In this document: positions 33,830-43,433 of the stretch, one piece after another
How the letters are laid out: each line of letters opens with the position of its first letter
How positions within the stretch are numbered: the stretch's first letter is position 1
Source of the DNA: Echinicola strongylocentroti
GTDB lineage: Bacteria > Bacteroidota > Bacteroidia > Cytophagales > Cyclobacteriaceae
Direction: 5' to 3'
Assembly (NCBI RefSeq): GCF_003260975.1
Contig: NZ_CP030041.1
Location: 496,001-560,000 of the forward strand
DNA: 64,000 nt
Made by a program: the position numbers and the translations under genes
Notes under the pieces: model-generated
Told to the model about the DNA's origin: nothing
What the model saw: the letters and a program-made list of their open reading frames with translations, nothing else
The model's database searches: none

Positions 33830-34306
33830 GTTTTTTTTGTTTTTTTGATTTTGCGCTCACCACACTGCCTCGCCTCTCACACAACACCTTTAGTCAATTC
33901 ATTGATTACGAACATCTTAATAGGTTCACAAAAATTCAGGACCTTCTTCTTATCCTCACTCATTAACCATCATAGATCGGCCAAAGTTCTCTGATTTTAA
34001 ACAAATGTTTGAATTGGTGATGATCGGTTAAAATCATTTTTAAAAAAAACTATTTGCCATACATTCGGAATGGATACTGTTCGGTTAATCATAAAAAGAA
34101 AAAATATCGCTTGGATTCCCTTGCCTCACTTAACACTTCACAAGACTTGGATGGGGACAAATAAAATGGAAAGGCATTCGCCAAACATAAACACTATCCA
34201 CCAAAGAAATTAGCCCCGCTCGTCCCCACTAACCCACTATCATTATATCTGGAGCAAAGGCATCTCGCTCCCAAACCATCTCCCCTTATCCTTAGCAGCA
34301 GGCCTG
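33830..34306. other. Gene-free spacer between tetR and the HAD gene
   Basis: No supported gene, terminator or repeat family was recognised. The composition is A/T-rich, and open frames here are short and lack protein-like character. Confidence 0.4.
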
Positions 34307-34981
34307 TTATTTATCCCTGAAAAAAGCGACCAGTTCATCCAGGTTCTTAACGATTTGGTCAAGTGAGACTCCCCAAGGATCCATTATCGAATCCAGTGTC
34401 CGCTGGACCCACACTACTTTGAGCCCAATATTCTTGGCACCTATTACATCAAACGAATTCCCCGAAATAAACCAAGTAAACCGGTGCCCTGTATGGTTTG
34501 ACCTCAAGAAACTTTCGTATACTGCTGGGTCAGGTTTAAATGTCCGAGAGCCTTCCACACTGTAGATACTCATAAAACAATCCTCCAACTCCGCATGCCT
34601 CAACAACTCCTTTACTTCATCCAAAGGACCATTGGTAAAAGCAAATAGCTTAAATCCCATTTCCTTTAATCTCTCCAGTGCCACTTTAGCTTCGGGATAA
34701 GCTGGCAACCGTTTACTAAAATCAAACAATGCAAGTTTTCCTTCTTCTGGGATCTCTACCTTATGACGAAGACAAGCATAGTCCAAAGCCTGTCGTGTAC
34801 AGAGCGAAAAATCCACATCATCTTCCATCATTCTTCTTCGAAAAGCATATTCCCGTTGTTTATACTTCCACGTTTCAAAAAATGATGCTGCCTCCCCTCC
34901 TACATAAGATGCTAAAGGCTCCAACACACTGGAAGCATCCACCAAGGTACCATGGACATCAAAAGCTAAGGAGATTTTCAT
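34307..34981 (-). CDS. HAD-superfamily hydrolase (haloacid dehalogenase type II-like)
   Basis: A 224-residue HAD hydrolase. Motif I is LAFDVHGTLVDAS, with the nucleophilic aspartate; motif II is FAFTNG; motif III is around RTFKPDPAVYESFL with the lysine; motif IV is WFISGNSFDVIGAKNIGLKV. The layout, including the helical cap at residues 15-95, matches type II L-2-haloacid dehalogenases, which hydrolyse C-halogen bonds. The nucleophile loop has DVH where those enzymes usually have DAY, so a phosphatase role on another small molecule is possible. It is monocistronic. Confidence 0.8.
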   Translation of the reverse strand: MKISLAFDVHGTLVDASSVLEPLASYVGGEAASFFETWKYKQREYAFRRRMMEDDVDFSLCTRQALDYACLRHKVEIPEEGKLALFDFSKRLPAYPEAKVALERLKEMGFKLFAFTNGPLDEVKELLRHAELEDCFMSIYSVEGSRTFKPDPAVYESFLRSNHTGHRFTWFISGNSFDVIGAKNIGLKVVWVQRTLDSIMDPWGVSLDQIVKNLDELVAFFRDK

Positions 34982-35037
34982 AACTATTTTGGATTAAAAA
35001 GATTGTAGCCCCTATACCTTAAAGATACTTCTTATTT

Positions 35038-35115
35038 ATTGGAAAAGACAAGTAGCATATAAAAAGTGCTAAAAGGGCCTAACACCCATAGCCATGGGCA
35101 GCGCCCATGGTAAAC
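35038..35115 (+). repeat. REP-like dispersed element, short copy
   Basis: It starts GGAAAAGACAAGTAGCAT and contains the hairpin CCATGGGCAGCGCCCATGG. It is related to 23942-24024 and 35858-35940, with more divergence in the first hairpin (GTGCTAAAAGGGCC). It may also terminate transcription of the small gene that ends at 35126. Confidence 0.65.
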
Positions 35116-35125
35116 TCTAAAAAAA

Positions 35126-35380
35126 TCAATCAAGAGTAATCATTCCTGATTCAAAATTAGTGTAATCAATGCATTTGATCATTTTTATCAGGGTATCAGC
35201 AAACTCTTGTTTGCAGATAGAAACTCCAAATGAAAACGTGTCATGTTCAATTGGATAAATTCTTCTTTCATCAAATAGACGGGACAAATCAGTTTTACAC
35301 TTTGCCCTCACTAGTAAATGATCCACATCAAGTGGACTATTCACTACAGACAAAAATCCGTTTGTAGAAGTTATTAGCAT
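35126..35380 (-). CDS. Small conserved-looking protein of unknown function
   Basis: An 84-residue protein: MLITSTNGFLSVVNSPLDVD, then HLLVRAKCKTDLSRLF and FGVSICKQEFADTLIKMIKC, ending in IDYTNFES. It has no signal peptide or membrane segment. The beginning (a short strand, then LLVRAK and a helix) suggests a small alpha/beta domain. It stands alone in a repeat-rich, A/T-rich region, between the REP-like element downstream and an 834-bp spacer upstream. No function can be assigned. Confidence 0.55.
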   Translation of the reverse strand: MLITSTNGFLSVVNSPLDVDHLLVRAKCKTDLSRLFDERRIYPIEHDTFSFGVSICKQEFADTLIKMIKCIDYTNFESGMITLD

Positions 35381-35805
35381 ATATAACTTAGTTTTAGTAA
35401 ATATTTAATTAATTATAGAATATTTAGCTAATTTTTAATTTTAATCACAAATACTTGAAAAACAAGTATTTGACCAACGAACAGCAAATCAGTTAATAAA
35501 AAACAGGAAAATTTCAATTTTTTTGAAATATCTCCCTACTTCTTTAGAAAGTCAGCCATTTGGATAAAAGTAACTAGAGATTTCTAAAAATGCAATGAAA
35601 ATCACCTACATAATATACTTTTTACCAATAACTTAACAATTGATAAAAACAACTCAAAAGACCTATAATAAATTTTACCAAATAAAAAATACCCTAAATA
35701 GGGTATTTTGACCATTAATTTTATGTTGTTCAAATACATTTTTTACAAATGCTATTCCCCCTACTTACTAAAAATAATTTTATTTATTAAACTAAACTTC
35801 ATACC

Positions 35806-35856
35806 ACTTGCAATTTCAGCTCTCACTACGATTCCTAACACATAATCCGGGTTAAA
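35806..35856 (-). repeat. Fragment of the 177-bp MITE-like element
   Basis: About 50 bp match the right-hand end of the copy at 43531-43707 (TTGCAATTTCAGCTCTCACT, then ACGATTCCTAACACATAATC and CGGGTTAAA). The rest of the element is missing, and the fragment joins directly onto a REP-like copy. Confidence 0.7.
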
Positions 35857-35857
35857 C

Positions 35858-35940
35858 TGGAAAAGACAAGTAGCCTAAAAAAAGCCCTGAAGGGGCGTAA
35901 CATCCTTAGCCATGGGCAACGCCCATGGTAAACATCAAAA
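35858..35940 (+). repeat. REP-like dispersed element, copy 3
   Basis: GGAAAAGACAAGTAGCCT, then AGCCCTGAAGGGGCGT and CCATGGGCAACGCCCATGG followed by TAAACATCAAAA. It is very close to 23942-24024, with the same order of two hairpins. Confidence 0.7.
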
Positions 35941-36153
35941 ATAACCTTATTGTTTTAGCAGCAAATAGCATCCTAGCGCTTATAAATTCACGCTAAAACC
36001 CAATTCAAACAAACAGCGCTTTATTCCAATAATAAGTAGACAAAAGCAATTATAATTAAGTGTGTAGGCAATTATTCCTCCAAAAAAATGACTTGACCCG
36101 TCTAAAATCCAATTCTGCTAGTCCGATAACCTCTATCATGGGTCAGTAAAAGG

Positions 36154-36190
36154 AAAAAGGTCCAGAAAAAATCCCTGAACCTTTTTTTTT
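36154..36190. terminator. Terminator after the 141-residue unknown gene
   Basis: AAAAAGGT (36154-36161) pairs with ACCTTTTT (36179-36186), with CAG/CTG adding inner pairs, and is flanked by A and T runs. It can work in both directions and lies 25 bp past the stop of the minus-strand gene. Confidence 0.7.
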
Positions 36191-36214
36191 CACCAAGTTT
36201 GACATATAAAAAAA

Positions 36215-36640
36215 TCAACGAAAAGAACTTTTAAGTGCTCTTAATATTTTTAAAATGGTCTTATCCTTTATCTTTTTCTCCAAATAACCCCGATCCACAT
36301 GGTCCACTTTGACCACACCGGTCAGTAAAGACCACAACTTATCATCTTCCAATTCCTGACAGACATTTACTGTCCTCTCGATCAACTCCTTTTGCACCAC
36401 ATCCTGCCTAAACGCATCCGTGTCTTTTAGGATCTCCCTTAGCTCTAGGGCCATCTCATAAAAGTCATAATAAAAATAGGCTGCCTCTGGTGTAAGCTCA
36501 TTACCAATAATGCTCTCTACCCGGCTAAACTCCTTTTCCATTATTGGAATGTAATTCAACACATCTTTGGTCTTTTCAAATAATCCGGCTTTTATTCCCG
36601 AAACAGTACTTGAAACGCCACTATTCAGCTCCATATTCAT
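36215..36640 (-). CDS. Uncharacterised helical protein
   Basis: A 141-residue soluble, largely helical protein (FEKTKDVLNYIPIMEKEFSR, then ELTPEAAYFYYDFYEMALEL and KELIERTVNVCQELEDDKLW). There is no signal peptide, membrane segment or cofactor motif. The charged C-terminus (EKKIKDKTILKILRALKSSF) could contact nucleic acid or a partner. It stands alone with its own terminator, between gene-free spacers. The family is not recognised. Confidence 0.6.
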   Translation of the reverse strand: MNMELNSGVSSTVSGIKAGLFEKTKDVLNYIPIMEKEFSRVESIIGNELTPEAAYFYYDFYEMALELREILKDTDAFRQDVVQKELIERTVNVCQELEDDKLWSLLTGVVKVDHVDRGYLEKKIKDKTILKILRALKSSFR

Positions 36641-37033
36641 GTCTTACCATTGTGAAATGAAACATACTAAACAATCCAAATCGTAAGGGAGACAAACGAC
36701 TTTTTCCTTCATCCCTATTGATGACACTAAGATGAATATAAAATTTTAAACAAACAAGAAATAGTCATTTTTTATATAAAAAAATGCTTTTTGTATAAAC
36801 TTTTAAATCTTTCACATTAATTCTTGACTTAATACAAACTTTAAATCTACCCTACTTCCAGTAGTCAATTTAAAAAGAAGCATGCCACAAAACCCCATAA
36901 AAAACCACTTGGTGGCTTAGAGACTTTGTGGCCAAAAGAAACAGCCCATCCTGTTGTTCCGACAGCTGTACTGCTGAACCACTAGATCTTAGTATATTGG
37001 AAATTATATCGTAAAAAACTGTAAAATAAACCT
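36641..37033. other. Spacer with a CCACAAA inverted repeat
   Basis: This gene-free spacer of 393 bp contains TGCCACAAAACCCC near 36882-36895 and GACTTTGTGGCC near 36923-36934 as inverted arms around GGTGGCTTAGA. A related motif is at about 24121-24135. It looks like a common short intergenic repeat rather than a terminator for a specific gene. Confidence 0.35.
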
Positions 37034-38023
37034 ATGAACTATCAACCTGCACCAAACCGCTATGAGAAAATGACTTATCGTCGATGCGGAAAAAGTGGTC
37101 TAAAGCTTCCTGCCCTTTCACTGGGCCTTTGGCATAATTTCGGTCATGTGGATGTGCTTGAAAATTCAAGAAAATTATTGCAACTCGCTTTTGATGCCGG
37201 AATCACCCATTTTGACTTGGCCAATAATTACGGTCCTCCTCCAGGATCTGCCGAAGAGAACTTTGGAAAAATCCTTAAAAGTGACTTCCAAGGGTATCGT
37301 GACCAAATGGTCATTTCTACCAAAGCAGGTTATTATATGTGGGAAGGCCCCTACGGAGAATGGGGATCAAAAAAGTACTTGGTGTCCAGTCTTGATCAGA
37401 GCTTACAGCGAATGGGACTGGACTACGTGGATATTTTTTACCACCACCGACCTGACCCCGACACTCCACTCGAAGAAACCATGGCCGCTCTGGACCTGAT
37501 CGTCCGCCAAGGTAAGGCACTCTATGTCGGCATCTCCAATTATCAAGCTGAAGACGCTGCCAAAGCTATCAGTATCTTAAGGGACCTAGGAACTCCATGC
37601 CTCATCCACCAACCTAAATACTCGATGTTTGAAAGATGGGTAGAAGGCGGACTGCTGGATGTGCTCGGCAACGAAGGCGTGGGCTGTATCCCCTTTTCTC
37701 CCCTTGCCCAAGGCTTGCTTACCAACAAGTACCTCCATGGTATTCCGGAAGAATCCAGGGCTGCCAAATCCCACGGATTCCTCCAAAAATCTGCGATCAC
37801 AGAAGAAACACTGTCCAAGATCAAACAGCTCAACGAGCTCGCCAAATCGCGTGGGCAAAGCCTCGCACAAATGGCCCTCTCTTGGCTGCTCAAAGATGAC
37901 CGCATCACCTCTGTCCTGATAGGGGTAAGCAAAACTTCCCAACTGGAGGACTCCCTAAAATGCCTCGATAACCTCTCCTTCGCTAACGAGGAACTCACCA
38001 AAATCGAGGAGATTTTAAAATAA
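37034..38023 (+). CDS. Aldo/keto reductase (YghZ-like)
   Basis: A 329-residue NADPH-dependent aldo/keto reductase with the (beta/alpha)8 fold. The N-terminus MTYRRCGKSGLKLPALSLGL and HFDLANNYGPPPGSAEENFG supply the catalytic aspartate and tyrosine; STKAGY supplies the lysine and YHHRPDPDTPLEETM the histidine. The GCIPFSPLAQGLLTNKYLHG and SVLIGVSKTSQLEDSL segments bind the cofactor. The order and loops resemble E. coli YghZ (L-glyceraldehyde-3-phosphate/methylglyoxal reductase). The gene stands alone, with an inverted-repeat element after it. Confidence 0.92.
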   Translation: MNYQPAPNRYEKMTYRRCGKSGLKLPALSLGLWHNFGHVDVLENSRKLLQLAFDAGITHFDLANNYGPPPGSAEENFGKILKSDFQGYRDQMVISTKAGYYMWEGPYGEWGSKKYLVSSLDQSLQRMGLDYVDIFYHHRPDPDTPLEETMAALDLIVRQGKALYVGISNYQAEDAAKAISILRDLGTPCLIHQPKYSMFERWVEGGLLDVLGNEGVGCIPFSPLAQGLLTNKYLHGIPEESRAAKSHGFLQKSAITEETLSKIKQLNELAKSRGQSLAQMALSWLLKDDRITSVLIGVSKTSQLEDSLKCLDNLSFANEELTKIEEILK

Positions 38024-38036
38024 TGCCCTGGGGCAA

Positions 38037-38212
38037 TTAACCTCAGTTCGATTATAAAACCGTCACTGCGAGGCTTAGGGGGAGATTTAAGGGGTGGAAG
38101 CCGTGGCAGCTCGCCGCGGCGAGTTGCCACACCCTTTTCCAACCCACATCCTCCTAAAAAGGGTTCGCAATGACGCTTTTAATGCTAAAAATAAATCGAG
38201 CTCAGGTTATTA
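38037..38212. repeat. 176-bp inverted-repeat element
   Basis: The imperfect outer arms are TTAACCTCAGTTCGATT (38037-38053) and AATCGAGCTCAGGTTA (38194-38209). The inner arms are CGTCACTGCGA (38061-38071) and TCGCAATGACG (38165-38175). The centre is G/C-rich (GCTCGCCGCGGCGAGTTGCC). It is non-coding and MITE-like, or a REP cluster between converging genes, and may double as a terminator. Confidence 0.55.
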
Positions 38213-38221
38213 ACACGCCAT

Positions 38222-39982
38222 TTATGGCTGCTCCATAGCCACTACGGCACCCAACAAATAGGCCATGGGAGCATTCCAATTGATGGTGATTTCATTGCTG
38301 GCATAGCTGCAAAGGTGATCTACATAAGATTCATCAAAAACAGTAGAAGGATAATCACAACCGTCCTGCTGCCCCGGGTTGGGACCTCCTACCAACAGCC
38401 CAGGAACGGGCTCCTTGACATCATCCGCCTCTGAAATCCTGTGATGGGGATACATGGGCGACTTGGCGCCAAAACCAGTAACAAAGCAATATCCCGTAGC
38501 ATTTCTGCCTAATAGATAGTCTAAATTGGCCATGGCCGCTTCCAAATAAGCGGGATCCTTATCAAAGAAATACAACTGGATAAGTGCTATGCCTTGATTG
38601 GCGGCCACTGCATTACTTCCCCACACAAAATCCTTTGGATCCTTGCCCATCACTGACTGAAAGGAAGTGGTGTTCATTTGGTCTAGCCAATCCTCTCCGG
38701 TTGCTTTCAAGGTAGACCTTAAGGACGCTATCAACGGTTGGAGTGTTTCGAGTTCATCAGCCTTCCTCAACAGTGAATAATACCCCAGCCAAGCCACATT
38801 GCTCCAGCTCGGTACAGAGAAACTTGGAACGGCATCGACAGGGATTTTTTCCAAATAAGCTGCGTCACTGGTGTTGAGGTAAAGCTCACAGGCAGCCCAG
38901 ATCCATTCGTCCTGCAAGTTTCCATCGCCATAGGCCCCTGTATTGATATCGGGATCGTAGTTGTCATTCAGCTTCTGCTGGTCATAGATATGATCAGGAT
39001 GTTCAGTTGCCCATTTCCAGGCCGCTTCAGCTTGGTCTTGCCATTTGTCAGCCCTGCCTTCCAAACCTTCCACATTCTTCATTACCCTGGCAGCCTGCGC
39101 CATGACCGCCGCAAAATCCAAGGTGGCGGCAGTGGACTTGCTCACCACATATCGCTTTGCCGTGGCATTGACGGGGGTCACCATTCCTTCAAATTCAGCA
39201 GTGGTCAACTTATGGTAAACTCCGCCATCAAGAGGATCCTGCATCTGCTCCATCCAATCCAGATTCCACAGGATCTCATCCAATATATCCGGAAGGGTAT
39301 TTTGACTCTCGGGAATATTCCATTTTTTTTGGTCAAAATAACCTGGAAAATCCTCGTATAAAGACAAAAGCGTCCCCATTGATATGCCACTGTTGACGAT
39401 GTACTTGTTATAATCACCTGCATCATACCAGCCTTTCGAAGCAGACAAGACCGTCTCTTCAGTCCTAGTATCACTCACTGCAGAAGCATGCACATAGACT
39501 TCATCGTCCTTGTGCCCTGCTGCACGTGCCCATTTCCCTGCTTGATCGGATTTAAGCGCTGTGGATGCCCGCTGAAAATAAAACCCTTTCAGCACTGCAT
39601 CCAATACCTCATCATATACACCTTCCCGAATGACGACCGGGTAAGACCTGCCCACACCTTCTACAAGAATATGGTAAAGCCCTGGCTGCTGAAGACGGGT
39701 AAAATCAGCTTTCCACACTTCTCTTTGAGGCACTTGATCTTGGGCTACTTTCACCAAAGAGCCTTCAAGCACTTCCTCCCCGGAAGGGCTGGCGAATACC
39801 TTGAAGCCCTCACTTTCGGTTGCGGCCATGACGATGGCCACTTTTTTACTGGAGGGATAATGTCCTACTTGGTTTATGCTGATGGCTTCGGTCAGCTGGG
39901 CAAAAGAGCTCCTCTCCTGACAACTCAGCAGCAACAGTGCCCATCCAAGACAAACTCGATACGCATAATTAGGGGTTTTCAT
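38222..39982 (-). CDS. Glycoside hydrolase family 9 lipoprotein
   Basis: A 586-residue GH9 enzyme, an inverting beta-glycanase usually acting on beta-1,4-glucans. The lipobox is LLLLSCQE. An immunoglobulin-like N-terminal domain (SINQVGHYPSSKKVAIV to about residue 120) precedes the (alpha/alpha)6 barrel. The catalytic base region is KGWYDAGDYNKYIVN. The C-terminal blocks are GYCFVTGFGAKSPMYPHHR, with the substrate-binding histidines, and YASNEITINWNAPMAY with the acid glutamate. It is last in the PUL, 6 bp from the FG-GAP gene, and probably sits on the cell surface or in the periplasm to trim imported oligosaccharide. The polysaccharide is not known. Confidence 0.92.
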   Translation of the reverse strand: MKTPNYAYRVCLGWALLLLSCQERSSFAQLTEAISINQVGHYPSSKKVAIVMAATESEGFKVFASPSGEEVLEGSLVKVAQDQVPQREVWKADFTRLQQPGLYHILVEGVGRSYPVVIREGVYDEVLDAVLKGFYFQRASTALKSDQAGKWARAAGHKDDEVYVHASAVSDTRTEETVLSASKGWYDAGDYNKYIVNSGISMGTLLSLYEDFPGYFDQKKWNIPESQNTLPDILDEILWNLDWMEQMQDPLDGGVYHKLTTAEFEGMVTPVNATAKRYVVSKSTAATLDFAAVMAQAARVMKNVEGLEGRADKWQDQAEAAWKWATEHPDHIYDQQKLNDNYDPDINTGAYGDGNLQDEWIWAACELYLNTSDAAYLEKIPVDAVPSFSVPSWSNVAWLGYYSLLRKADELETLQPLIASLRSTLKATGEDWLDQMNTTSFQSVMGKDPKDFVWGSNAVAANQGIALIQLYFFDKDPAYLEAAMANLDYLLGRNATGYCFVTGFGAKSPMYPHHRISEADDVKEPVPGLLVGGPNPGQQDGCDYPSTVFDESYVDHLCSYASNEITINWNAPMAYLLGAVVAMEQP

Positions 39983-39988
39983 AAGCTA

Positions 39989-42900
39989 TTAGGGGGTTAT
40001 GGGGTGTTTTTTTTGAAATCTCAGCAGCGGTTGGTTATATACGCCGACCCACAGTTCTTCTCCCACCTGCAGGGCACTGCGCACATCTCCTTGGATCTTA
40101 AAGCCACTGGTTACTTGGTCGATGTACCGGTATTTTCCTTGGTGGTCTGCCGTGAGCAATACACCATGGTTGGCATCGGTATCGCCCAGTTTTATGCGGG
40201 TATGGTGGATATTCCCTCCCAGCCAGAGCTGTTTATCACCGCCGGATGTGAGGGAGATTATACTGTACACTGGAGAAAACTGAGCCTGAACAGGCAATGG
40301 TAACGGTTTGAATTTTCCTGATTCCGCTTGTGAGAACAACATCGTCTCCAATGTCGTGGCTTGATAATTCTCGGCTCCCTCCAGTTCTTCTTCAGTAAAA
40401 ACATCGCTGATCTTTGCCTCGGCATAGCTCGCATAGTTATCAAAATCGATCCGCTTCATACTGATTTGTTCAAACAGTTCATCCCTTGTGACATACGGAT
40501 AGGTTTCGCCTTGGATGTAAAAGGACAGTATGGGGTCCACGGCGCCATTGCCATCAAAATCCTTAAATAACAATTCGGCAGGCTCCTCTTTGCTCGCCTT
40601 GATCTGGGAATTCAACCCAAGATTACCGGCCACCAACTCTGGGCTTCCATCGCCATCCAAATCCTCCACCATCAACGTATTCCATAAACCGACGTAGGAT
40701 TGACCAAAATAATCGCTTGTCACCCGCTTTATTTCTCCATCCTTATAGTCAAACACCTCAATCCCCATCCAGCGGCCCACCACTATCAATTCTTCCGTCC
40801 CATCATTGTCCAGGTCGGCCACCTTAGCATCCGTCACTAGGTGCAATGGCACAAAAGCCTTGATCAGCTCTTCGGGTGCCAGTTCAAATTTTCCTTTACC
40901 ATCATTCTGGAGCAACTTGGAGGTATAAGACGCTGGAAACCAACCCGGTATCACCGCGCCACCCATAAAAATATCCAGTGATCCGTCCTCATTATAATCC
41001 CAGGCGACCACAGCACCAGTACTTTCTTTTACTCGGGGCAATGACTCGGAAGCCAATATGAAGTACCCCTTTCCATCATTTTTATATAGCCGATCGGTCA
41101 GTAATGCTGCATCCGGTGACAAATCATGGTAACCACCGCTGGCCACATATAAATCTTGATCACCATCACCGTCCACATCCAAAAACAAAGCGGCAGCGTC
41201 CACAGCATCCTTTCCCTGTTCAAAATCAGCTGGTTGTGTCAATTTATATTCTTCGCTCCCCATGGACAGCAGCAAGCTAGCGGCCTGCCCTTTTCCTCCT
41301 CCAAAAAACACATCCGGATTCCCATCATTATTGACATCGGCTTTGGCCATTACGGGGCCTAAGGTACTTTGCGGATTGATAAGCAAGGGCTGCCTTTTAA
41401 AATCATTGAACAGGACATCCTTGTGGGTGACGAGGCCTGCCCCGTCTACTTCTTCCCAAATTGACTCCTGTATTTCTTTAGGACCGACCGTCTCTTTTTT
41501 CGCCTCTTTTTGCGTCAGCATCAGCCGCTGATTGGTCGGGACGGCTGTTATTGTCTGACAGGAACCATCCCTCCACACCACTTTCAACGAATCGATATTT
41601 CCCTCGGCTAATCCAAAAGTCAGCACTGGGCTTACACTGGATTGGTACCCCCGAAAGGGCATTTGCTCGAGCAGCTGCTGCTTATCGCCTTGATATACCC
41701 AGACCTTTGCGCCGATGCCAAAGGTGTTGGTACCATTTCCGGTTAAGGATACTTGCAGCCACTGGTGATTTGGACGCTCATTTCGTTGGTTTTCGTAGAT
41801 AAATGCCTCCAAATTCACGTTGTTGACGACCAAATCCAAGTCTCCATCATTGTCCAGGTCTCCATAGGCCGCTCCATTGCTATTCGAAAAATGGTCAATT
41901 CCCCAAGCGTTACCTTGGTCGGTAAATTGAAGGTTCCCGCTATTTCTGAAGATATAGTTTTTCACCTCGGATGACGGCATCTGCTTGATCAATTTCAGTA
42001 TATCCTCTTTGGCCATCGTTCCCACATTAAAAATAGAACTGCGGTACTTGATAAAGTCCAAGTTGGTAAAATCCCTCAAAAAACCGTTGGCTACAAAAAG
42101 GTCTTTCCATCCATCCTGGTCAAAATCCACCCAAAGCGGTGCCCAGCTCCAGTCGGTATTGGAAATACCAGCCAACTGCCCAATTTCGCTGAACGTGCCA
42201 TCGCCATTGTTCAGCTGTAACATATTACGCATATACTGGTGGTGAAGGCCTACTTCATGAAACAAGTTAAAATGCTCATAGTTGTCTTGGGAAGCCAATA
42301 ATTTCTGCCGCTTGTTTTGTTGGGGAAGCATATCCAGGCTTATCAGGTCCACCAGGCCGTCATTGTTCACATCCGCAGCATCACTGCCCATACTGTACAG
42401 ACTGGTATGCCCCATCCTAACACTCAGCTCGTCACGAAAACCATGGTTTTCCTGCTGGATGTACAAATAATCAGGAGCAGAATAATCATTGCCAATAAAA
42501 ACATCCGGCCGATGATCCTCATTAAAATCAGCTATGCTCAAGCCCAGGCCATAGGAAAGCGGGCTTTCGTCCCATCCTGCCTTCTCCGTAATATCCACAA
42601 ACACCCCGTCCCTATTCTCCAATAACTTGGAACTGCTGTGTTTGTCCTTTTGGTCCAGAATGTACTCAAATGACATGGCGTCCAAATTCCGGAACAGGTC
42701 TGCATTATGATCGAGCAAAATGGCATCCAGATCACCATCTCCTTCAAGGTCAAAAAACGCTGCCGAAGTGGTATAGGCAGGATCATCCAATCCGTAAGCC
42801 GCAGCTTCTTCCTTAAAATAGGGAATTCCCTCCTCGTCGGCTCCTTGGTTGATAAAAAGCTGATTTCTTCTGCTATCCTCCGCCAATTCGCCACTGTAGC

Positions 42901-43324
42901 AAACATAAATATCCAGCCATCCATCTCCATTGATATCCACCATGGACACTCCCGTAGCCCAGGCATGCGGCCTGCCAGCTACATTGGCCGCCAAGGTGAT
43001 GTCTCTAAACTGCATTTCACCCTTGTTGAGGTACAGCTTATTGTCCACCATATTTCCAGAAAAATAACTATCCTCCAATCCATCATTATTGACATCGCCC
43101 AACGCCACCCCGCCGCCATTATAAAAATACTGGTACTCAAAAACATTCGCCTCTGGGGTTTCTGTAATGGTATTCCGAAAGGCCACTCCACTCTGCTCAT
43201 GGTCCAGTAATGCAAAAAGTGGATCTGCTTCCGGGGCTTTGCTCGCTTCATCATTATCCGAACAAGACATTAAGCCCATCGTCATCAAAGTCAACAGAGA
43301 GGTGTAGATGCTAGCTTTCGTCAT
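39989..43324 (-). CDS. FG-GAP/VCBS-repeat lipoprotein with ASPIC/UnbV domain (CRTAC1-like)
   Basis: An 1111-residue lipoprotein (lipobox MGLMSCSD). It contains many calcium-binding-loop-like repeats of the DxDxDG type, such as DVNNDGLED, DINGDGWLD, DLEGDGDLD, DVNNDGLVD, DFDQDGWKD and DLDNDGDLD, which build one or two seven-bladed propellers. A central ASPIC/UnbV domain is seen around residues 525-600 (NTFGIGAKVWVYQGD, then FRGYQSSVSPVLTFGL and DSLKVVWRDG). Such proteins occur in many Bacteroidota PULs; their role is unproved but is likely glycan binding or surface adhesion. It lies between the SGBP and GH9 genes. Confidence 0.88.
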   Translation of the reverse strand: MTKASIYTSLLTLMTMGLMSCSDNDEASKAPEADPLFALLDHEQSGVAFRNTITETPEANVFEYQYFYNGGGVALGDVNNDGLEDSYFSGNMVDNKLYLNKGEMQFRDITLAANVAGRPHAWATGVSMVDINGDGWLDIYVCYSGELAEDSRRNQLFINQGADEEGIPYFKEEAAAYGLDDPAYTTSAAFFDLEGDGDLDAILLDHNADLFRNLDAMSFEYILDQKDKHSSSKLLENRDGVFVDITEKAGWDESPLSYGLGLSIADFNEDHRPDVFIGNDYSAPDYLYIQQENHGFRDELSVRMGHTSLYSMGSDAADVNNDGLVDLISLDMLPQQNKRQKLLASQDNYEHFNLFHEVGLHHQYMRNMLQLNNGDGTFSEIGQLAGISNTDWSWAPLWVDFDQDGWKDLFVANGFLRDFTNLDFIKYRSSIFNVGTMAKEDILKLIKQMPSSEVKNYIFRNSGNLQFTDQGNAWGIDHFSNSNGAAYGDLDNDGDLDLVVNNVNLEAFIYENQRNERPNHQWLQVSLTGNGTNTFGIGAKVWVYQGDKQQLLEQMPFRGYQSSVSPVLTFGLAEGNIDSLKVVWRDGSCQTITAVPTNQRLMLTQKEAKKETVGPKEIQESIWEEVDGAGLVTHKDVLFNDFKRQPLLINPQSTLGPVMAKADVNNDGNPDVFFGGGKGQAASLLLSMGSEEYKLTQPADFEQGKDAVDAAALFLDVDGDGDQDLYVASGGYHDLSPDAALLTDRLYKNDGKGYFILASESLPRVKESTGAVVAWDYNEDGSLDIFMGGAVIPGWFPASYTSKLLQNDGKGKFELAPEELIKAFVPLHLVTDAKVADLDNDGTEELIVVGRWMGIEVFDYKDGEIKRVTSDYFGQSYVGLWNTLMVEDLDGDGSPELVAGNLGLNSQIKASKEEPAELLFKDFDGNGAVDPILSFYIQGETYPYVTRDELFEQISMKRIDFDNYASYAEAKISDVFTEEELEGAENYQATTLETMLFSQAESGKFKPLPLPVQAQFSPVYSIISLTSGGDKQLWLGGNIHHTRIKLGDTDANHGVLLTADHQGKYRYIDQVTSGFKIQGDVRSALQVGEELWVGVYNQPLLRFQKKHPITP

Positions 43325-43433
43325 TTTGGGTGTTTTATTTTTTTGATTATGCCTTACTTATCAGCAGGATAATTTCTCACAGATTTCCCGAAATACCACA
43401 TATAAGTGTTAAAATTTTATCGACATCCTATTA

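Larger units (their letters stand above)
35381..36153. other. A/T-rich gene-free spacer with repeats
   Basis: No gene is recognised over about 770 bp. It holds a perfect palindrome, AAAATACCCTA-AA-TAGGGTATTTT (about 35687-35710), that could be a terminator or a binding site. It also holds a fragment of the 177-bp element (35806-35856) and a REP-like copy (35858-35940). The remainder is low-complexity A/T. Confidence 0.5.

Noticed and set aside
39488..40303. Plus-strand frame of 271 codons opposite the GH9 and FG-GAP genes
   Set aside because: It is antisense to two convincing genes, and its residues show no domain.
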